Assembly (NCBI GenBank): GCA_018105865.1
Contig: CM030862.1
Span: 13,646,374 to 13,710,373 of the forward strand
Origin: Metaphire vulgaris
Taxonomy: Eukaryota; Annelida; Clitellata; Crassiclitellata; Megascolecidae
Direction of reading: 5' to 3'
DNA: 64,000 nt
The notes under the pieces were generated by a model. It saw only the letters and a program-made list of their open reading frames with translations, did not search any database and was not told where the DNA came from. A program made the translations under genes and the position numbers. This document shows, piece by piece, positions 1-20,943 of the stretch. Numbering within the stretch: position 1 is the stretch's first letter; each line of letters starts with the position of its first letter.

Positions 1-213
1 CGATTTTAACGCCACTCAAAGTTCACAGTCACTCCACTGATGTATTACTTAAAGTGAGTGAGTAGATTCCAAGGTCCCCTGTACCGAGTCCATCCGTAGA
101 CCAAGCAGTCTAACTTGGTCAGTACAAATGTTTTTGTGTTTCACGAATGCTGAAGAAATCGGACTATATTTAACATGGCTCTACCAAGGCAATCAGAGTA
201 AGCTTACATTTAA

Positions 214-365
214 GGAAGTGTCTATTATGCGGGCTGCCTGCATTCTAACTAAACCGCTGATTGGTCTAATGAATCACGTGGTTAGGGTTAGAGTTAAGGT
301 TAGGTTCATTCGACCAATCAGCGGCTTAGTTAGAATGAGGGCAGCCCGCATAATAGACACTTGCC
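214..365. mobile_element. MULE-type MITE (152 bp foldback)
   Basis: Two arms of about 58 bp (216-273 and 305-362) are near-perfect inverted copies with roughly four mismatches. They are separated by a short loop of degenerate telomere-like TTAGGG/TTAAGG units. The element is flanked by the 9-bp direct repeat TACATTTAA at 205-213 and 366-374. A 9-bp target duplication with long terminal inverted repeats is typical of Mutator-like (MULE) elements. No transposase is inside, so it is non-autonomous. It lies upstream of the first visible exon of the EF-hand gene. Confidence 0.75.
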
Positions 366-631
366 TACATTTAATAGGAACGACTACTCTGTATCAGGCA
401 TTAATATCTTTTAGGCTGGATTTTATGGGCAAATGTTCTTAAAGTAAAATATTAAAATTCCAATTTATGTTTAAGTCTCTTTTGGATTCCGGCTCTCCAT
501 TACGTGGATTATGAAATATCTGCCAGAAGCATATTTATAAAAGTTGATATCACTGATATCATGAATTTTGATGATGTCATCAGTTTAAACTAGAAATCAA
601 GTGGAGCACTTGCATTTATTTGATGTTGTAG

Positions 632-10102
<9,471 letters not shown>

Positions 10103-11776
10103 CTGAACAGGAGACAGACTCGTCTTCCATCAAAACACGCCATAAAAAAACTGAAGCCGTTGACACACTTGCTTTTGCTGAATTCTGGACTTGCGTTTGA
10201 CTATGCTGCTCAGTATTAACATTGTCTTTTTGCATTTGCTTCAACATCACAATAGCATCGAATGACAATTTGCGTCAACTGCTCTCCCAAAAATGCTAAA
10301 TCTGAACGTAATGATCCTAGTCATATATTGCTATGGAGTGTGTAAAGTTTACGTGCTAACTTCTGTAGCAGCAATATTTTAGCAATAGGCCTATTTGTTA
10401 ATTTATTTTTAAAAGACTTTACTTGCATGACTTAAGCTTTAATATTGTCGCTAGTAGAAACTAAACATGTGTGGGTCAAATTCTCTCATGTGCTGCCATT
10501 TTCATTTGCCAGAGTAGTTGCTGAGAGAACAATTCCTATTTTAAAACTATTATTTTGCACAGGATATCAAAGGACATGGAAGTCATCTGATTTTAATTCA
10601 TTATAATGCAATGTTTTGTACATCTTTTTAAAAATTCTTTACAATATTATATCTGCATAGTGTCTCATTCCATAGGAGTTTATAAACTTGGCGATTCTCC
10701 TGGTTACATTAGTACCGGTATATTCTATTTACTTTACACAGTAAGAAAATAAGTAGACTTTAAATCTAATTTTAAAATTGTCCAACAGGTGGTTTTTTCT
10801 AATGAGTATCTGATGGAAATATCTGCTGATTATGAACAGACCTGCTCTGGACAATTTTAAGTATGAATGTTAGACTTATATATGTCTTTGTTTTGATGTC
10901 TATTTGTTGAGGCCTATGATAAACAGATGCTGATATTTCTAGTTGAATTGTAGTGTCATTGTCCTGTTCTTTGACTTCGGCAATTCGTCTTCCTTGTCTG
11001 TTGTCTGTGATAATAAGAAAGAAACTCTATTGCATGTCTGCTTTGCGTGTTTTAAAAATCCACAGCGGTGATGCATGCCAGGAACTACAGAAGCCATTGT
11101 TGGAATGATTTGATCCTTATGTTATGGGTGTTACGACCAGATCACATTCTCTCCCTAAGTTTTTGGTGTGGGGCTGCTTTTTTAAAGATCCACAAACTAA
11201 AGTGTGTGTGTGTGTGTGTATGTATGTGTGTGATATGTCTGTGATAATAAAAAATGTCTGTGATAATATTGTTGATTGAAAATGTTGATTGAAAAAACAA
11301 TTTGTTGGTGGGATTAGTTGGGTAGGCTTAAACCTACCCTAGCCTTTAATAAAATCCGCCTATGAGGCCATTGCAGTTGAGGTGGCAGTGTGAATGTCTT
11401 TATCTAACGAGGTCGTGTCAAAAGCTTTGCTGCATGGGAGCGCTTACTTGACAGAAGATGGACTTTGAGAGACGAAGACAGAATGCGACGGCGCAGAGGT
11501 CAATGGAAGTTACCGGTTTTCGCCATTTATAGAATAGGCCTAGACCGATCTGAATATGTCTCGATGTTTTCAAGTGTGTTCAACTAGGCCTACAGGCTAC
11601 AGGTTACATAGTTTGATGGCATTCTAATAGCAAAGCACTTAATAGCTGTGATAAACTTTACTGCGTTAAAGTTTCTGTGACTCTGGATTTAGTAATGACT
11701 GAGCTCTAGTAGGGAATCGATTTATTTTAATATCTGCAAAGTGTTTTTTCTACATATTTGACCGTTCATTCTTCAA
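10103..11776. other. 3' flank of EF-hand gene, no gene seen
   Basis: AT-rich, with stops in all frames. It holds a (GT)n tract near 11204-11232 and a possible polyadenylation signal AATAAA at 11246-11251 for the EF-hand gene. No domain-like reading frame was found. Confidence 0.5.
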
Positions 11777-11914
11777 ATGGCAGACAAGTTTGCGAGACTA
11801 GCAAGGTTGGCCACAATGTGTTGCTGTTTAGGGAATTTGGAGGTTTATCTCTTCTTCGGGGCTTCCATGGCGTGGGCCTATAAGCACGCCTGGACAGACT
11901 CGGCGTCTATTTAG
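11777..11914 (+). pseudogene. 45-codon ORF duplicating the leader of the hotdog gene
   Basis: ATG at 11777, TAG at 11912. The peptide contains CCLGNLEV followed shortly by M-A-W. The same peptide CCLGNLEV followed by M-S-W is encoded in the same relative frame directly before the hotdog protein's ATG at 12781. The nucleotide match (tgtttagggaa, then tggaggttt) lies about 925 bp apart. It could be a remnant of a tandem duplication or an alternative 5' exon. The function is unknown. Confidence 0.4.
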
Positions 11915-12035
11915 TCCGATTATGCCCCCCCGGGGGGGGGGTGCATGGGGAACGCTGGAAGCTGCCGCAGACATTTTGATTAATACTAGAAAAGCCAGTT
12001 ATAGCTCTGATGTGCGTATTTCAGAGACTTTAATT

Positions 12036-12322
12036 CAGAGGCGTAGCGAGGGTATCCGGCGCCCGGGGGCAAAGTGTACCGTTGGCGCCCCCAACACTGC
12101 TGACGAGCAAAACAGGTCGTCACATCGTTCTCTCGGCGCCCCTCAAATCTCTACGGCGCCCCTCTGCTTATACTCATGACGAGCAAAAAAGGTCACCGCA
12201 CTTCTTTCTTCTTATTTATTATGTATTTGACTTTAACTTACCCCAAAACCCCGATTTTGGCGCCCTCTCACCTCGGCGCCCAGGGGCATATGCCCCCACC
12301 TGCCCCCTTCGCTACGTCTCTG
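12036..12322. mobile_element. hAT-like MITE (CAGAGGCGTAGCGAGGG family)
   Basis: The terminal inverted repeats are cagaggcgtagcgaggg and ccttcgctacgtctctg. The flanks CTTTAAAT-type CTTTAATT (12028-12035) and CTATAATT (12323-12330) form an 8-bp target duplication with one change. The interior is rich in GGCGCCC and has two gacgagcaaaa boxes. A second copy is at 45855-46175 and a decayed relative at about 20145-20490. Confidence 0.75.
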
Positions 12323-12780
12323 CTATAATTGTGATTTCTACTTATCGGGTAAACGCTTTACATGTAAGGCCTACATATCGGTTCTGTTGAGAATCGCTCT
12401 CCCTTTCCCCTCCGCCGCCGAATCACTGCAATATGCATGAATCATGCAAACCGAGACTACAGTCTACGGAGACTACGGTAGTAATAATGGTCGTATATGT
12501 GTTGGCTCATTTCAGACTTTCCGGATACAAAATCCTAACCCGGAGTCCATCGGAAGCAGCTGCGTCCGTCGTAATTCCAGTTCCGACTGTTGACGATCTC
12601 AGCCGCAATGGTTATATTTCAATGGGAATGTGCACCCTCCCCTGGAAATTTTCTTTCCTTTCTTTCGTTACAAGACCCTGTTTTTCACCCCTGGAAAATT
12701 TTCTGTGTACGCCCACGGTATCATTGAATCTAATTCGATTATTCGACTGCTGTTTAGGGAACCTGGAGGTTTGGCGAATC

Positions 12781-13572
12781 ATGTCGTGGTTCACGAACGC
12801 CATTTTGACTCTCTACAGGACGACAGATGACGTCACCGACGACAATTCGACGTTCAACGATTACGACAAACTGGAAAGAGGGCGCCAGATATTCGTCCGA
12901 GCGATAGTTTTGGCCGTCGACAGACAACTCTACCGAGCGATGCAAGAACGAAACGCCGCCGTCGCCGCCGCCGTCGCCGCCGCCGATGCATTCGTGGCAG
13001 ACGTCCGTCTGGCGAATTTGGGCAGAACGTCTTGGGATACCGTTTGCGTTCTTACCCAGCAGTCGTCTGCCAGAGCGCTGGCAACGTTTTCCAGGCGAAC
13101 AGTTACCGCCGATCGGGCTACGAAGAAGGTTGCTGGACTCCCGGACTGGTGGAAAGAGAAGTACTCGAGATTTTCATCGAAAGACCAGAGCTTGGACCTG
13201 CCAATACTTCGCCTGCCGTCCGATCCCATGCATGTGCCAGTACATCGGCATACGGTCTACGTGAGATGGGCTGAGACGGACTTTGTGCAGCATGTCAATT
13301 ACCGTTACTACGTTGTCTATTGCTTTGAAGCGGCGATGACAGCCATCAAGACGAATTTCTACGTCGGTTTCTATGGAGACATTCTCAACTATAGCGTACG
13401 CAGGCTTCGCGCATTGTACGTGGCCGAGGCTATGGCCGGTGATGTATTGAACGTCGTAACTTGGCAAGACTTGCAGAACCCGAAGCTGCTTCACTTCGTC
13501 ATAGTAAAAGAAGGAACTGGACAGAACATCTTTCAATGCTCAGCAGAATTCTTCACCCAGTCAAATCTCTAA
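12781..13572 (+). CDS. tandem hotdog-fold protein, acyl-thioesterase-like (263 aa)
   Basis: A single open block from ATG at 12781 to TAA at 13570-13572. The frame stays open upstream to 12433, but that stretch has no domain character, so the internal ATG is preferred. An upstream exon is not excluded, because TGTTTAG at 12750-12756 could serve as an acceptor. The second half (about residues 160-260) has a clear hotdog/4HBT signature: YVRWAETDFVQHVNY, a helix with FEAAM, then GDVLNVVTWQD and LLHFVIVKEG. The first half (about residues 20-150) looks like a degenerate hotdog with an Ala-rich insert. Tandem hotdog proteins act on acyl thioesters (acyl-ACP or acyl-CoA), but the substrate here is unknown. 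The high GC of this block against its surroundings fits genuine coding sequence. Confidence 0.75.
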   Translation: MSWFTNAILTLYRTTDDVTDDNSTFNDYDKLERGRQIFVRAIVLAVDRQLYRAMQERNAAVAAAVAAADAFVADVRLANLGRTSWDTVCVLTQQSSARALATFSRRTVTADRATKKVAGLPDWWKEKYSRFSSKDQSLDLPILRLPSDPMHVPVHRHTVYVRWAETDFVQHVNYRYYVVYCFEAAMTAIKTNFYVGFYGDILNYSVRRLRALYVAEAMAGDVLNVVTWQDLQNPKLLHFVIVKEGTGQNIFQCSAEFFTQSNL

Positions 13573-13664
13573 TGTGACGTCATCACGCTGGTGTGACGTA
13601 CAATTATGCCACAGATGAATGTCGTTAAATTGGACTCTGTGTCATCAATTATTTAGGGACTGTC

Positions 13665-13674
<10 letters not shown>

Positions 13675-13723
<49 letters not shown>

Positions 13724-13765
13724 TTAAATTAAAATAAATAAGTAAATTAAATTAAATTAAAAATA
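13675..13765. repeat. (AAT)n/(AAATT)n simple repeat
   Basis: About 15 AAT units are followed by AAATT units, directly preceding a copy of the SINE hairpin module (aagtggtttaggaggc and gcctgtgtgaaaaccact) at 13775-13830. Confidence 0.85.
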
Positions 13766-14139
13766 ATAATGTGGTTTTAAGTGGTTTAGGAGGCTAAGTA
13801 AGCCTGTGTGAAAACCACTGACCACTAATTATGTCAACAATTTTTGGTCAATTTTTGACTGTTGTGCTGCCTTAAAAGCGCTATATAAAATCAACGAGAT
13901 TTACTTATGTTTTGTTTCAAAATGTTTAACGACATCATCACAACCATAGAATTAAGCACGCGGTTTATATGAATTCTAATTTCTATGCCAGTGACAGCGT
14001 AATGGACGTCAAAGAACAATAGTTTTTATGTGTTTTTAAAATTAACGGTTGAACGTTGAAAAGCGGAGAGACCGAAGACTGAGTGAGGAGAAGTCGCCAT
14101 TACCATTGGAACAACGACGACATTGAAACTCATGGACGT

Positions 14140-15440
14140 TACGGTGAATTTAATGCCTTTCCAGTCTGCTTACCGAAAATACCACTCTACTGAAACGGCT
14201 CTGTTGGCAGTCCATGATCTTATTGTTGATTGATGCTGGAAAAGTTACTGCTCTTTTACTTCTTGACCTATCTGCCGCCTTTGATACTGTTGATCATTCT
14301 ATTCTTCTTCATCGAAAACATTGGTTTGGAATCTCTGACATTGCTTTACATTGGTTTTCTTCATATTTCGCACTCAATCAGTGATAATAAATGAGAATCT
14401 CTCAATTCCCACTGATCTGTCTTGTGGTGTCCCTCAAGGCTCGGTTCTTGGACCTCTGTTATTTACTCTCTATACAACCCCCTTGGGTTCACTTCTTGAT
14501 GAACATAGTGGCGTATCATCTTTATGCTGATGATACTCAAATTCTCATCTCTTTTGATCAATCTTCTTCAATCTCATCCCTTAAGACTCTATCCGCTGTC
14601 TTTACTAATATTCAGTCATGGATGGATTCAAATAAGCTTCTTTTGAATTCATCAAAAACTGAGTTCTTGCTATTAGGTACTCCAGCTCAATTGACTAAAG
14701 AATCTCTGAAATCCGTAGTATTAGGAGATTCCACTGTTGTCCCTTTCTGCTCGCAACCTTGGTGTGATATTTGACTCTTCCCTCTCTTTCACTAGTCACA
14801 TAAATTCAGTCTGCAAAATTTCTCATTATCGGATCAGACATCTCCTCCCTAAGCCTGTTCTTATTCAGTTAGCCAATGCATTGGTATCTAGTCGTCTAGA
14901 TTATTGTAATTCCTTGCTTTTTGGCATCACAAATTCAAATATGCAGAAACTCCAGAGAGTACAAAATTCCTTAGTTAGAGTCATATCCAAAACTCCAAGA
15001 TTTGAACATATAACTCCAACAAGACAGTTACATTGGCTTCCCATCAAATTCCGAATTAATTATAAAATTTGTCTTTTGGTATTTAAAACCATATTGTATA
15101 ATGAACCCTATTACCTTAAGATGCAACTAATCCCTCGACCTACTACTCAATCCACTAGGTGCAGGACTTTCATTTGTTGTTCCTTATTCTTGTCATTGGC
15201 ACTAGTTGTTTCTCAGTGTGTTAAGCTTTGGAATTCATTACCAATAAACGTAAAACTAAAAATTTATCATCTTTTAGATCTGGTCTTAAAACTTACCTGT
15301 TTGACTTGGCTAGATTGCTCCCCGCTGTTCTGACTGATCTTCTGGATTGACCTGGCTAATTCAGCGATCGGCTGATGCCCTGGGCATTATGATAGTGGCG
15401 CCATAGAAGTTTATTGATTGATTGATTGATTGATTACAGT
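14140..15440 (+). mobile_element. CR1/L2-like non-LTR retrotransposon, dead 5'-truncated copy
   Basis: Several frames together give non-LTR reverse-transcriptase motifs in order: [43 protein letters not shown] text, the catalytic YADDTQI near 14525, then the thumb region with SSRLDYCNSLLFG and LHWLPI. Frames change at about 14225, 14385 and 14755 and in-frame stops occur, so it is a pseudogene. The 3' end at 15400-15435 carries the gccatagaagtt box and a (TGAT)n tail typical of CR1/L2-clade LINEs. Confidence 0.85.
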
Positions 15441-16080
15441 ACATAATGAAAGTGAAAGTACACTGTCCTTATGCCGTTGAATTATGTGTTACGGCAATCA
15501 AACAATGAACTTCTATGGCGCCACTGCCATGAGGCATAGGGCATCAGCCGATGTCGCACCAATCCGAATAAGTGCCAGGACAAGCCGAAGCCGGAAGGTC
15601 AGTACGATCGACGGGGAAGCAATCTAAAGGGGGTAGGCCAAGCTAAACAGATGTCTTAAGAAGTTAAGACTAGATCTAGAATTGGTTAATGTGTTGGTTG
15701 TACGAAGTGATGCTTGTAATAAATTCCAGAGCCTGGGACAACACACTGAAAAACAAATAACGCCAGTGACTGTGCAAGAATGAGGAGCAACAGCAAAAAA
15801 TAAAAATTATTATTATTATGCACTTTTACAGCATCATAGCTAATGTTTGAGGTATTAACAGGAGCAGACTTAGGCCAAACTTTTCTAGTTGACTTTCCGT
15901 TTTGTCAGCTCCCAAGAAATAAAATGTGCATGGTCATTCCTGGTTGACCCCTTCAGCAGAATGTCACATTAGTTGCGGTTGACTAATCATCTATCTGTTA
16001 CAAAATATTTGTGAATGTCTTGGTGTCTATTGTGCATTTGTGATTATAAATGTTTACTTGAATTTATTTTCATTGTGCTG
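15441..16080. other. intergenic stretch with antisense LINE tail
   Basis: It contains the antisense LINE 3' relic at about 15486-15640. No coding-like sequence was seen. The first exon of the PAQR gene, with its start codon, should lie here or further upstream but was not recognised. Confidence 0.4.
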
Positions 16081-16090
16081 TCACCTTTTT

Positions 16091-18376
16091 GAAGCACCGC
16101 ATAGTGAAGGGTCAGTCGGCGCCAGCTCATCTCAGTGAGTCAGAACTGAGCATACGGAAAAATGAGTTATCAAATAATGTGATACACTCTCGAAGCGCGT
16201 CTTCCTGGGGCTTGGTTGGAATCAATTCACTGCCAGACTTTCTCAATGACAATGAGTTTCTGCTGAATCATCATCGTCCAGAACTGAAATCGGCCGTTGA
16301 GTGTTTGAAATCAGCGTTCAGGCTACATACAGAAACATGGAACATCTGGACGCACTTTCTGGGTCACTTGAAAAAAATTTTATAGACAATAATACAATCT
16401 GATTTTTTTCAGCATGATAACCTTGTGGTTTGCTTGAACTTGATTTACTCAATCAGTCCACACACTTCAGGATTGCCTAAAATAAGTCAGATATTTTGAT
16501 CACAAGCATTTCATGGCCGAAATAGTAAAAAAATTGAAGGTGTTGCCTGTATTGTCTTGTTTTAGATGAACATAAGAGCTGTATTTATGGCCAGTCAGTA
16601 TTAAATTGATTCAGACTGAATTGAGGGATGAGCAGAAATTATTTGAATGATCATCTTTTGTTGAAGTTTTTTTGAAAATTGAAGACTTTGGTTTCCCATA
16701 TATTTACTAGTGCTCTTTGCATTATGTTATGCTGTGAGGTGCCATGTAATGTGTACAGGAAGCATTTGTCGGTGTCTTTGTATTTTAGGTTCTGTTGCAA
16801 GTTTATTCCTGTGTGTTTACTACTTGAAGTACGTTGCAGAGGACTGGGCGCATCGTCTTGTGTTCTTGGTCTACTTCTCTGGTGCTGTTTTTTGCATGGG
16901 AACATCGGCCACCTACCATGTCTTCATTTGTCATTCAGAGCGGTCTGCAGGTTTCTTGCCAAGTAAGAAGTCTGTGTTGAGTTGTCTTTAGGCAATGTGT
17001 GTACATTAAATGTGCAGGCTATTGTAATTATAGTATTTAATGGGAATACTTTGGTCATATTGTTTCAGTGGCAATGTTAATTTTCTCTAGTCTGACATGA
17101 GATGATTTGTTGAAAATTTCCAACTCCTCTGTTATTTTGGTTTCCAACTGACTTCAGTACTTTAGATGGAATTAATGTTGTTGAACATCAACTGGTAAAA
17201 GGTTTTAGTTGTTTTTGTCGTGATTCTGTTTGTAGAATGGATTACTGTGGTGTTATCATCCTCATATCGACCTCATACGTTCCATGGCTTCATTTTGCAT
17301 TTTACTGTTATCGCTTTGTCAAACTGACGTACATTGGTCTGGTGTCAGCGCTTGCCATCGCCTGCATCTCAGTCGTTGTTCAGGACCAGTTTCGTCAGCC
17401 TTCCTATCGTTGGCTGCGGTTTGGTAAGTGGGAATTCTCAGATGAGTGGATCTCGATAGACAGAGATTCAGGACGATGACGAGAGAAAACTAGATTTAGA
17501 AAATATCTCCTTAGTTTTCAGCAAGTGAAGTTTTTTGCCGTTGTGGTTCTGCTGGAATGCGATTGTAGTGCAATTAATCTGAAAGCACAGATCTGCACTT
17601 TTATTTTATCGAATTATGGCGATTATATTTTACACTTATATTCGAATTGACTTTTTTGTCAGTGACACTTATTTAGTGACCAAAGTGGCAAAGGGCCTAC
17701 ATCTAATGCAGGCAATTTGTTAATTTATAAATAAAATAACTGTTATATGTAAAATAAGTGATGTCTAGTCTATCGGAAGTTGTGTGAGTGTGGTGACTCT
17801 GATGGATGTTTGATTTGACGGGTCCTTGGGATGTTCACTGTGACCTTCTCTGTGTTGCTGTTTTTTATTTAAAGGGTTGTTTCTGTTTTTGTCATTTGTG
17901 GGGGTCATCCCGTTCGTTCATTTCTTGCTCTTGGATTATATCTTGATGTCTGTCTGGAGTCCTCCAGTGTTGTGGATGATGATAATGGCTGCGGTGTACC
18001 TAACCGGTGGACTGGCGTATGCTTCGTGCATTCCTGAAAGGATCTTTCCTGGCAGATGCGACATTTGGGTTGGTGCAAGATTTTGAGTAACAACCCCAGA
18101 GACATCTTTATCAGTGCTTTTGAGGTCAGAGCTGATATTTAATTCTTTCGGCATATTTTAGCGAAGAACTTCTATGGTTCTTCTGTTCAGTTCCGTAGTG
18201 GTGCATAGAGTGAATGCCATTATCTGCCTATTTGTGCTCTATGCTTTCAGTGCCAAAGCCATCAGATTCTTCATGTTTGTGTGATTGGAGGTGTCATTTC
18301 CTGTTTCCTTGGAGCATCGGAACTTGCGTCCGCACGACTCATGACCAACCCCAACTGCCTCGACGTCCGCTATTAG
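16091..18376 (+). CDS. class I PAQR receptor (adiponectin-receptor/PAQR3-like), 5' end not resolved
   Basis: Exons: up to 16362, 16789-about 16969, 17236-17423, 17875-18068, 18251-18376 (TAG). Exon 1 carries the PAQR signature: LPDFLNDNEF, then FRLHTETWNIWTHFLG. Later exons give SATYHVF with CHSER, then YVPWLHFAFYC, GVIPFVHF, IPERIFPG and SHQILHV. The three zinc-binding histidines of the family (one in the YH motif, two in SHQxxH) are all present. Seven hydrophobic helices are expected, and the membrane enzyme-like core hydrolyses ceramide in vertebrate AdipoRs. The tail ends NCLDVRY. No Met occurs in the first visible exon, so the start codon lies in an upstream exon. The exon 2 donor is ambiguous: a strong GTAAG at 16963 breaks frame, while the weaker GTCTGT at 16970 keeps it. 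Confidence 0.88.
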
Positions 18377-20140
18377 CAGTCGTTTGATAAATGTCGGACC
18401 CGGTTGATGAAAGGCTAATGCAACCTCTCATTTTGTGGCATTCTGTAACATCGGTTGTAATGCATGGACTTAGTTTACGGCCAACATATCTGCACCAAAT
18501 ATGATTATTTTCTATGGCAGTTGTTGCTTTCCAGCTGGTAATGTTTACGTAAATTAGATCTTGATTGTAGGTGTCAGGTGTTTTACCTTGAGATTACCTT
18601 ATATTTTATAGCCTTCTTATTACCTGAATCTTGGGCGGTATTAGCCACTTGTTTGCTCTTTGCTGTTCTTGTTCTTATTTGAGGTAAACAATTATTTTCG
18701 AGATGTCGATGATATTTTATAAACAACGAAACAGGCATTTATTTGTCAGATCAGTTGCTCTTTTGTGTCATTTGGTCACTTTAATTGTTTTTGTCTTTGT
18801 TTTGTTTTATGTTTGAATTGATTAAAAGGCAAGAAGGTATTTCAGATTTTTGTACGATACGTGTTTTGGAAAATATACAATTTGTTTTGTTTGCGTTGAT
18901 TATAAGATATTTTTCTGTTTCTTGCATATTAAACCGGTGATTTTGTTTAACCTAAGACATATCCTATATGGGGGAGTGTTTAGAGATGTGATGTTTTCTA
19001 TTGTTTGTAGTCTGGTGCAGCGTCTGCTAAGACTTTGTAATGTCTCTTTCTGATTAACAATACTTTGGCAGCCACTTAATTAATACCAAAACATTGTGAT
19101 GTTTGTTAATTAAATTGCTTTATTTTGGTTAATGATTGTATTTAGATGTGCTGTAAAATGTTCACCGGTTGGGACTTGTTGAAAGGCAGAGTATGATTAT
19201 TAGTTTATGAAATATGTTTGGTTTTCTATTCAGAGTGTAATTGATATTTGGAGATCTTTGTCTAAGTCAGCAATTTGTTCAGTTAATAAATATGCATAGA
19301 ATTTTTCTGCATATGTTTTACTATGATGTCTCCTTCTGGTGACCTTATTGTTTGTTATTATAAATGCTTTACTTAGCAGCTGATGTTTGTCACTTGAAGT
19401 TTTAATGAATCAATTCAGCTGAACTTGCACAGACTTATTTTATTGAATTTTCACCTCAATGAGAGTGAGTCGTTAGCTGCTTCTGTCTTTGTCATTTTTT
19501 TCTGAATTTCTTATTTAAACTGCTGTAAATTGTCCAATGTATGATCTCTACAGTGAACATATGAGAATGTCAAAATGTTAGATTTAATTATCCGGTGTTG
19601 ACAGTTGATATGTTCTGTCATGTTTTTTGCTTAGAAGTTTATGAGTGTTTAGTTGTTACAAGATGTTGTTCTATTTTTCGACTGATTTTCTGATTGGTTT
19701 AGCAGTTCCTCTTTCTATCAGTGTTTCCTCGTGATAAGGTTGACTTGTTTTCATGTTTTATGATTAGTAGACTATAGTTTTGTGTGTTGATGCCAACAGA
19801 TTCAAACAGTATTATAAAGTCATTGCTATCTATTTAAGACACTGCCAAAATAAGCACGAGATATTTCAGTCTTTGATTTCATTTAAATCTAAACAGATTC
19901 GATATTCGTACAGTACGTAGAAACAACGAGCGAAGTCTCCGGTCGATTGTTCCAGTGTAGGGACAGAAGCAGAAGCAACCTGAACTTGAAGAGTTGAACA
20001 CGATATTCGCGATGTATTGTAGAGTGGATGGTAAAACTGTACAACTAAGGTAACAGGGCCAGTGACAACCACACCAGACCCCCATAGAATTGCTCATTGT
20101 TTCTGCCTAATTACTAATCTCATAAGACTGGCTTAAGCGC
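18377..20140. other. 3' flank of PAQR gene, no gene seen
   Basis: T-rich sequence, probably including the 3' UTR. AATAAA at 19285-19290 is a candidate polyadenylation signal. No convincing reading frame appears on either strand. Confidence 0.45.
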
Positions 20141-20144
20141 CTGA

Positions 20145-20490
20145 ATGGAGGTGGGGTGGGAGGTTTGGTGCCCTGTGTCTTATGGCTTTCCTCTGGCACC
20201 AGTAGTGGTAGGCAGGAATATTTTTGCACCCCCCCCCAATTTGAGACCGACCCAAACACTCCAATCTCAGCTCTGGATGACTTTTTGCTTGTCAGACCTT
20301 TTTTGCAGGGGACCTCCAGAATTTACCGAAACCCCCAAATTGATAATCCTAGAAATAACCCAGGTGGTGGGCACCTGGGGCCAAGTCGATAAAAAATGTT
20401 TGACGAGCAAAAAAGGTCGCCTGGTCAATTTTGGTGCCCCCCATTCAGTCGGCGCCCGGGGCCACCGCTCCCCTCTGAACGCCTCTGGGC
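20145..20490. mobile_element. decayed hAT-like MITE relic
   Basis: It shares gacgagcaaaaaaggtcg and the ggcgcccgggg interior with the elements at 12036 and 45855. The right end reads ctgaacgcctctg. The left terminal repeat is not recognisable. Confidence 0.45.
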
Positions 20491-20745
20491 CAGCAGTCAT
20501 TTTAAGAATTAATTTCTCAAAGGATCAGTAAAGAAACGTTACGAGTAAATTTGTAAATATTGTAGAATTGAAAGTTAGTTTTGAATTTGACTCAGTCTTA
20601 GTAAACATTCGCGTGTCTCTGTACACATAAACATATTTAGAAGATTTGACGACATTGAGAAGAAAATGAAGTAGCCTACAATAATTATTCTCAGTGCAGA
20701 TGGACAGAGAACATATCGGACGGACAGACGGGGCTTAATACAGTA

Positions 20746-20943
20746 TTAGCAGGCGTTGTAGCAGGTGACGAATGAGTTCTTTCCGTGAACAAACTGTTCG
20801 ATGATCAGTTGAATGGCGGCGCTGAGTTCCTTCGGAGCTTCGTTGTCCTGTTCCACCTGAGTGTCCTCCGTTACGATCGTCTGTTCTTGGAGTCCGGCGG
20901 TCAGCAGGGTCTTCTTGTGAACTCGTCTCCGCAAAATGACGCT
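20746..20943 (-). CDS. possible last ankyrin exon
   Basis: After a good acceptor (gtcgtttttcag) the minus strand reads [20 protein letters not shown], then acidic text and [13 protein letters not shown] before a stop at 20746. The basic-then-acidic pattern resembles the extreme C-terminus of ankyrins, but linkage to the exon near 23.5 kb could not be proved. It may instead be a small unrelated gene end. Confidence 0.35.
   Translation of the reverse strand, partial: SVILRRRVHKKTLLTAGLQEQTIVTEDTQVEQDNEAPKELSAAIQLIIEQFVHGKNSFVTCYNAC

Noticed and set aside
128..442. 104-codon plus-strand ORF
   Set aside because: It runs through the foldback MITE; the translation reflects the inverted repeats only.
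12433..12780. N-terminal extension of the hotdog ORF to the ATG at 12433
   Set aside because: The extra 116 codons show no domain character and pyrimidine-rich, intron-like text. The internal ATG at 12781 follows a plausible acceptor.
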